Positions 60,796 through 64,000 of a stretch of DNA of 64,000 nt are shown one piece after another (the first letter of the stretch is position 1; every line of letters begins with the position of its first letter). Under the pieces are notes generated by a model. That model was not told the DNA's origin. It ran no database searches and was given only the letters and a program-made list of their open reading frames with translations. Source of the stretch: Maritimibacter sp. DP1N21-5 (GTDB taxonomy: Bacteria > Pseudomonadota > Alphaproteobacteria > Rhodobacterales > Rhodobacteraceae); NCBI RefSeq assembly GCF_019218295.1, contig NZ_JAHUZF010000006.1:930001-994000 (forward strand), read 5' to 3'. A program made the position numbers and the translations under genes.

Positions 60796-60830
60796 GTTAT
60801 AGGTTCTGATCACGGGTGGCGTCACGCCAC
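60796..60830 (-). promoter_or_regulatory. Candidate gyrA promoter with overlapping palindrome
   Basis: Minus strand: -10 TATAAC (60801-60796) and -35 GTGACG (60825-60820), 18-bp spacer. GTGGCG-TCA-CGCCAC (60816-60830) covers the -35. The leader would be only about 11 bases. Confidence 0.4.
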
Positions 60831-60974
60831 ATCTTGTCTGGGCACTCTATACCAAACCCAAGCCGTGGGGTGCAATCGGAAGGGCGCAGAAAGGGGCGGA
60901 AAAGCGGGTTTATCCTTCACTTTTCCGGGGCCATCCCCCATGTTCCGCAAAACCAGAAAATTCGGGGGTGAGCC

Positions 60975-62117
60975 ATGTCCCAAAAGCGCAGCATTTTCGA
61001 AGAGGTGGACCACGATGCCGCCGCGCGGACCCCGCGCGAAACGGGTATGATCGACGCCGGAACGCGGAGTGGCGCGCGGCGCTTTCTGCGCGGCTGGCTC
61101 ATTGCGCTCTTCGCGCTGATTACGGTGATGATCGTCGTCGGTGGCCTGACGCGGCTCACGGACTCCGGCCTTTCGATCACCGAATGGAACCTCGTGGGCG
61201 GCTCGCTTCCCCCGATGAACGCCGAGGACTGGGCGTCGGAATTCGACAAATATCGCGAAAGCCCGCAATACCGGAACATGAACGCGGGCATGGACCTCGC
61301 GTCTTTCAAGGCGATCTACTGGTGGGAATGGGGACACCGGCAGCTTGGCCGCTTCATCGGCCTCGTCTGGTTCGCCGGTTTCCTTGGCCTTCTCGCGACC
61401 CGTCGGATGCCTAAGGGCTGGACCAGCCGGACCCTGACCGTGGGCGCCCTGATCGGCGTGCAGGGGGCCGTGGGCTGGTGGATGGTGCACTCGGGGCTGC
61501 AAGGGGAAATGACCAGTGTGGCCTCCTATCGACTGGCCACGCATCTGGGCCTCGCCTTCGCCATTCTGGGGCTGATCCTGTGGTACATCCTGCTTCTCGG
61601 CCGAACCGAGGCGCAGAACATTCAGGCGCGTCGTCTCCGTGAGCGAAGCCTCTTCGGCATGGGCACGGGGCTCATGCACCTCGCGTTCCTCCAGATCTTG
61701 CTGGGCGCGCTGGTGGCCGGCATCGATGCGGGGCGGAACTTCGTAGACTGGCCTTATATGGCGGGGCAGGTCTTTCCGCCGGACGCCTTCTCGATCATGC
61801 CGGTCTGGCGCAACTTCTTCGAGAACCCCGGACTCGTGCAGTTCTTGCACCGGATCGCCGGCTATCTCCTGTTCCTCTTCGCCATCGGCGTCTTCTTCCG
61901 GGGTCGCATGGCCGCTTCCCCTTCGACGCGGCTCGCCTTCACTCTCGCGGCGGCGATGATCGTGGTTCAGATGGTGCTGGGAATCGTGACCGTGCTCAAC
62001 GCAGCACCACTTCATATCGCGATCACCCATCAGGCCGGTGCCATCCTGACATGGGCGCTCATCATCGTCGCGCGGTTCCGCGCAGGCTATCCCACTGCAA
62101 CTTCCGTCCGGGGCTAA
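60975..62117 (+). CDS. ctaA: Haem A synthase CtaA/Cox15
   Basis: A 380-residue integral membrane enzyme that oxidises the haem O methyl to haem A for cytochrome oxidase. GGLTRLTDSGLSITEWNLV, WEWGHRQLGRFIG, a central HxxxxH arrangement and a C-terminal HQAGAILTWAL with conserved His residues are visible; about eight transmembrane segments. The first 35 residues are hydrophilic and cytoplasmic, as in the alphaproteobacterial type. The M32 carboxypeptidase starts 4 bases after the stop, perhaps co-transcribed. Confidence 0.95.
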   Translation: MSQKRSIFEEVDHDAAARTPRETGMIDAGTRSGARRFLRGWLIALFALITVMIVVGGLTRLTDSGLSITEWNLVGGSLPPMNAEDWASEFDKYRESPQYRNMNAGMDLASFKAIYWWEWGHRQLGRFIGLVWFAGFLGLLATRRMPKGWTSRTLTVGALIGVQGAVGWWMVHSGLQGEMTSVASYRLATHLGLAFAILGLILWYILLLGRTEAQNIQARRLRERSLFGMGTGLMHLAFLQILLGALVAGIDAGRNFVDWPYMAGQVFPPDAFSIMPVWRNFFENPGLVQFLHRIAGYLLFLFAIGVFFRGRMAASPSTRLAFTLAAAMIVVQMVLGIVTVLNAAPLHIAITHQAGAILTWALIIVARFRAGYPTATSVRG

Positions 62118-62121
62118 GACC

Positions 62122-63603
62122 ATGACCGCATACGATGACCTCATGGCGTTCGAGCGCCAGACCCAGGCCCTTGGTCAGGTGGCCGGGCGGCTCGGCTGGG
62201 ATCAAGAGACCGTCATGCCGCGCGGGGCTGGTCCGCAGCGGGCGGAGGAAACGGAAGCTCTGGAGCATGTCCTTCACGAGCGCCGCACCGACCCGCGCGT
62301 GGGCGACTGGCTCGACGACATCGACACGACCGCGCTGGACGCGATCGGGCAGGCCAACCTGCGGCAGATCCGCCGCCGCTACATCCGGACCAAACGCGTT
62401 CCGATCAAGCTCGCGGGCGAGATCGCGCGGGTGACCTCCTCGGCGCAGGGCATCTGGGCGGACGCGCGGGCCAATAACGATTTCACCATGTTCAGGCCGA
62501 TACTCGAGACGGTCGTCGCGTTGAAACAGGCCGAGGCGCAGGCGCTGGCGGACGGGGGCGACCCCTATGACGCGCTACTGGACGACTACGAGCCGGGAGC
62601 GACCTCAGCGCAGCTCGAAGCGATGTTCGACGCGCTTCGTCCGCGCCTCGTATCTCTGCGGGACCGGATCATGGGCGCGGCACATCAGCCCGCGCCCCTC
62701 GTGGGCACCTTCAGCGAAAACGCCCAGATGAAGCTCACGCGCGAGATCGCCAAGGCCTTCGGTTATGACATGGCCCATGGCCGCATCGACAAAGCGGTGC
62801 ATCCGTTTTCGTCTGGCTCCGGGCTCGACGTCCGGATCACGACGCGGACCAATGCAGCGGACCCCTTCGGCTCGATCTATTCGACGGTGCATGAGGTCGG
62901 CCATGCCTGCTACGAGCAGAACATTGACCGTGAGCATCTTCTCACGCCGCTGGGTGCGGGGGTGTCAATGGGGGTGCACGAGAGTCAAAGCCGCATCTTC
63001 GAGAACCAGCTTGGCCGTTCGCGGGCCTTTACCGGCTGGCTCTTCGCGCGGATGGGCGAGACCTTTGGTCCGCTCTCCACGCCCGACGCCGAGGCGTTCT
63101 ACGGGGCCGTCAACCGGGTCACGCCGGGGTTCATCCGGACCGAGAGCGACGAGGTCCAGTATAATCTCCACGTCCTCCTGCGCTTCGATCTGGAGCGCGA
63201 CATGATCGCCGGTCGCCTGGCCGTCGCCGACCTCGAGGAGGCCTGGAACACGCGGTTCGAGAAGGATTTCGGCGTCGCGGTGGACCAGCCGTCGCACGGT
63301 TGTCTGCAGGACGTCCACTGGTCGGTGGGGCTCTTCGGGTATTTCCCGACCTATTCGCTGGGCAACGTCTATGCCGGCTGCCTGATGAAGGCGCTTCGGG
63401 CCGAGGTGCCGGAGGTCGACGATCACCTTGCAGCGGGCGAACCCGGCAAGGTCACGCGATGGCTTGCCGAGAACCTTCAGCGTCACGGCGGTCTTTACGA
63501 GCCGCGCGAGGTGATCACGCGGGCCTGTGGCGGCGAGGCGCCGTCCGAGGTGCCGCTTCTTGAGTATCTCGAAGAGAAGTTCGGGGGCATCTACCGGCTG
63601 TAG
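62122..63603 (+). CDS. M32 family thermostable-type carboxypeptidase
   Basis: A 493-residue zinc carboxypeptidase. HEVGHACYEQN contains the HExxH (His257, Glu258, His261); the downstream GVHESQSRIFENQLGRS carries the third ligand Glu. DxRITTR-like RITTRTNAADPF and GYFPTYSLGNVYA are further M32 signatures. The usual Leu after HExGHA is Cys here. It trims C-terminal residues from peptides in the cytoplasm. Confidence 0.95.
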   Translation: MTAYDDLMAFERQTQALGQVAGRLGWDQETVMPRGAGPQRAEETEALEHVLHERRTDPRVGDWLDDIDTTALDAIGQANLRQIRRRYIRTKRVPIKLAGEIARVTSSAQGIWADARANNDFTMFRPILETVVALKQAEAQALADGGDPYDALLDDYEPGATSAQLEAMFDALRPRLVSLRDRIMGAAHQPAPLVGTFSENAQMKLTREIAKAFGYDMAHGRIDKAVHPFSSGSGLDVRITTRTNAADPFGSIYSTVHEVGHACYEQNIDREHLLTPLGAGVSMGVHESQSRIFENQLGRSRAFTGWLFARMGETFGPLSTPDAEAFYGAVNRVTPGFIRTESDEVQYNLHVLLRFDLERDMIAGRLAVADLEEAWNTRFEKDFGVAVDQPSHGCLQDVHWSVGLFGYFPTYSLGNVYAGCLMKALRAEVPEVDDHLAAGEPGKVTRWLAENLQRHGGLYEPREVITRACGGEAPSEVPLLEYLEEKFGGIYRL

Positions 63604-63606
63604 TGC

Positions 63607-63630
63607 AAGGACCCGCAGGTGCCGGTCCTT
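63607..63630. terminator. Weak hairpin between convergent genes
   Basis: AAGGACC/GGTCCTT stem (63607-63613 with 63624-63630) with a 10-base loop, 4 bases after the carboxypeptidase stop. No T-run; could be a weak shared terminator. Confidence 0.3.
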
Positions 63631-63651
63631 GCCACGCGGCAGGGGCCGGGG

Positions 63652-63870
63652 TCAGACGCCGTTGGCCTTGCGCAGCTGCGCGATGAGTTCGAGCGCGCGC
63701 ATCTCGGCGCGACGTACACGGACGGCGGTCATATAGGCCTCTTCCAGCGTCTGCGACGAGGTGCCGATGACTTTCTTAACCTCGTCGATCAGATCGACGT
63801 TCCCGGTCTCGTCCACCAGTTTCAGAACCTCGATCGCGACCCGGTCGGCGACGTCGTCGATAAGCTGCAT
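63652..63870 (-). CDS. Small conserved-looking helical protein
   Basis: A 72-residue, fully helical, charged protein: MQLIDDVADRVAIEVLKLVD then VDLIDEVKKVIGTSSQTLEEAY and a basic C-terminal helix. GGGAG precedes its ATG. It starts 13 bases after the stop of the alpha/beta hydrolase gene, so both are one operon. I do not recognise a family; it could be a small partner or regulatory protein. Confidence 0.7.
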   Translation of the reverse strand: MQLIDDVADRVAIEVLKLVDETGNVDLIDEVKKVIGTSSQTLEEAYMTAVRVRRAEMRALELIAQLRKANGV

Positions 63871-63882
63871 CGGGCGGCTCCC

Positions 63883-64000
63883 TTAGCGCGTATTCTCGGT
63901 CAGACGGCGGCGCACATATTCGTCCACGGCGCCGATCATCGTGTCCATATGCGCACCTTCATAGAAGTGCCCGGCACCGTCCACCTCGGTATGGGTGATG
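63883..64000 (-). CDS. Alpha/beta hydrolase, C-terminal fragment (cut by window)
   Basis: Only the last 38 codons lie in the window: EVDGAGHFYEGAH then a helix VDEYVRRRLTENTR and the stop. The GAGHFYEG is the catalytic His region of small alpha/beta hydrolases (COG2945-type). The gene continues beyond position 64000. Confidence 0.7.
   Translation of the reverse strand, partial: ITHTEVDGAGHFYEGAHMDTMIGAVDEYVRRRLTENTR

Noticed and set aside
58313..60802. An 829-codon open frame on the plus strand opposite gyrA
   Set aside because: It mirrors gyrA codon positions, shows no domain and lacks a ribosome-binding site; antisense shadow.

Overview
The window is a GC-rich chromosomal segment of an alphaproteobacterium, almost certainly Rhodobacterales (Roseobacter/Rhodobacteraceae group). 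Pointers are CtrA next to its partner SciP, a DUF4167 protein, OxyR divergent from katG, RNase E with an acidic Ala/Pro/Lys-rich tail, the lineage-typical order pyrH-frr-uppS-cdsA-dxr-rseP-bamA-skp-fabZ, and alpha-type LexA (GTTC-N7-GTTC) and CtrA sites. Nearly all genes are conserved housekeeping genes. I see no transposase, integrase island, phage genes, CRISPR array, rRNA or tRNA. These taxonomic and functional calls rest on motif recognition by eye, not on database searches.

Layout. 0-9 kb: the 3' part of rne, tusA/ccdA (divergent), an alpha/beta-hydrolase-like membrane protein overlapping a cytochrome P450, an orphan periplasmic iron-binding protein, mazG, an agmatinase, a DUF1499 protein and a secreted Cys-rich protein. 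9-13 kb: prfA-prmC, DUF4167, rpiB, a Prx5-type peroxiredoxin. 13-23.5 kb: katG/oxyR, lipA with a PaaI thioesterase, an unusual pilin-like protein, a DUF2189 membrane protein, the bactofilin/M23 peptidase pair, and bcp with a DUF455 ferritin-like protein. 23.5-37.5 kb: a YhdP/AsmA-like protein, queA, an xerD operon with two uncharacterised envelope proteins, aroK-aroB, an M50-CBS protease, ssb, a lytic transglycosylase, a GFA-like protein, an AraC regulator, miaA. 37.5-47 kb: the translation and envelope cluster pyrH to fabZ. 47-64 kb: mnmA, sciP-ctrA, ligA-recG, a 40-residue membrane protein behind a LexA box, a NifU-like scaffold, hisI, gluQRS, a Pmp3-like protein, trmFO, gyrA, ctaA, an M32 carboxypeptidase and the tail of an alpha/beta hydrolase.

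Themes. Peroxide defence is represented four times (Prx5, KatG/OxyR, Bcp, a ferritin-like partner). tRNA modification is represented by queA, miaA, mnmA, gluQRS and trmFO; QueA and GluQRS act on the same modification, since GluQRS glutamylates the queuosine that QueA helps make. Cell-envelope assembly is served by the bactofilin/M23 pair, YhdP-like protein, UppS, CdsA, BamA, Skp and FabZ; the lipid A genes often found next to skp and fabZ are absent here.

Best leads: (1) a solo transcription unit for a 40-aa single-pass membrane protein with a perfect LexA box upstream and a strong terminator downstream, a candidate SOS-induced division inhibitor; (2) a perfect 16-bp palindrome inside the mnmA promoter; (3) two copies of a dispersed hairpin repeat; (4) a pilin-like protein with an acidic linker and an unrecognised C-terminal domain; (5) the missing lpx genes after fabZ; (6) three further very small membrane-protein genes or candidates.
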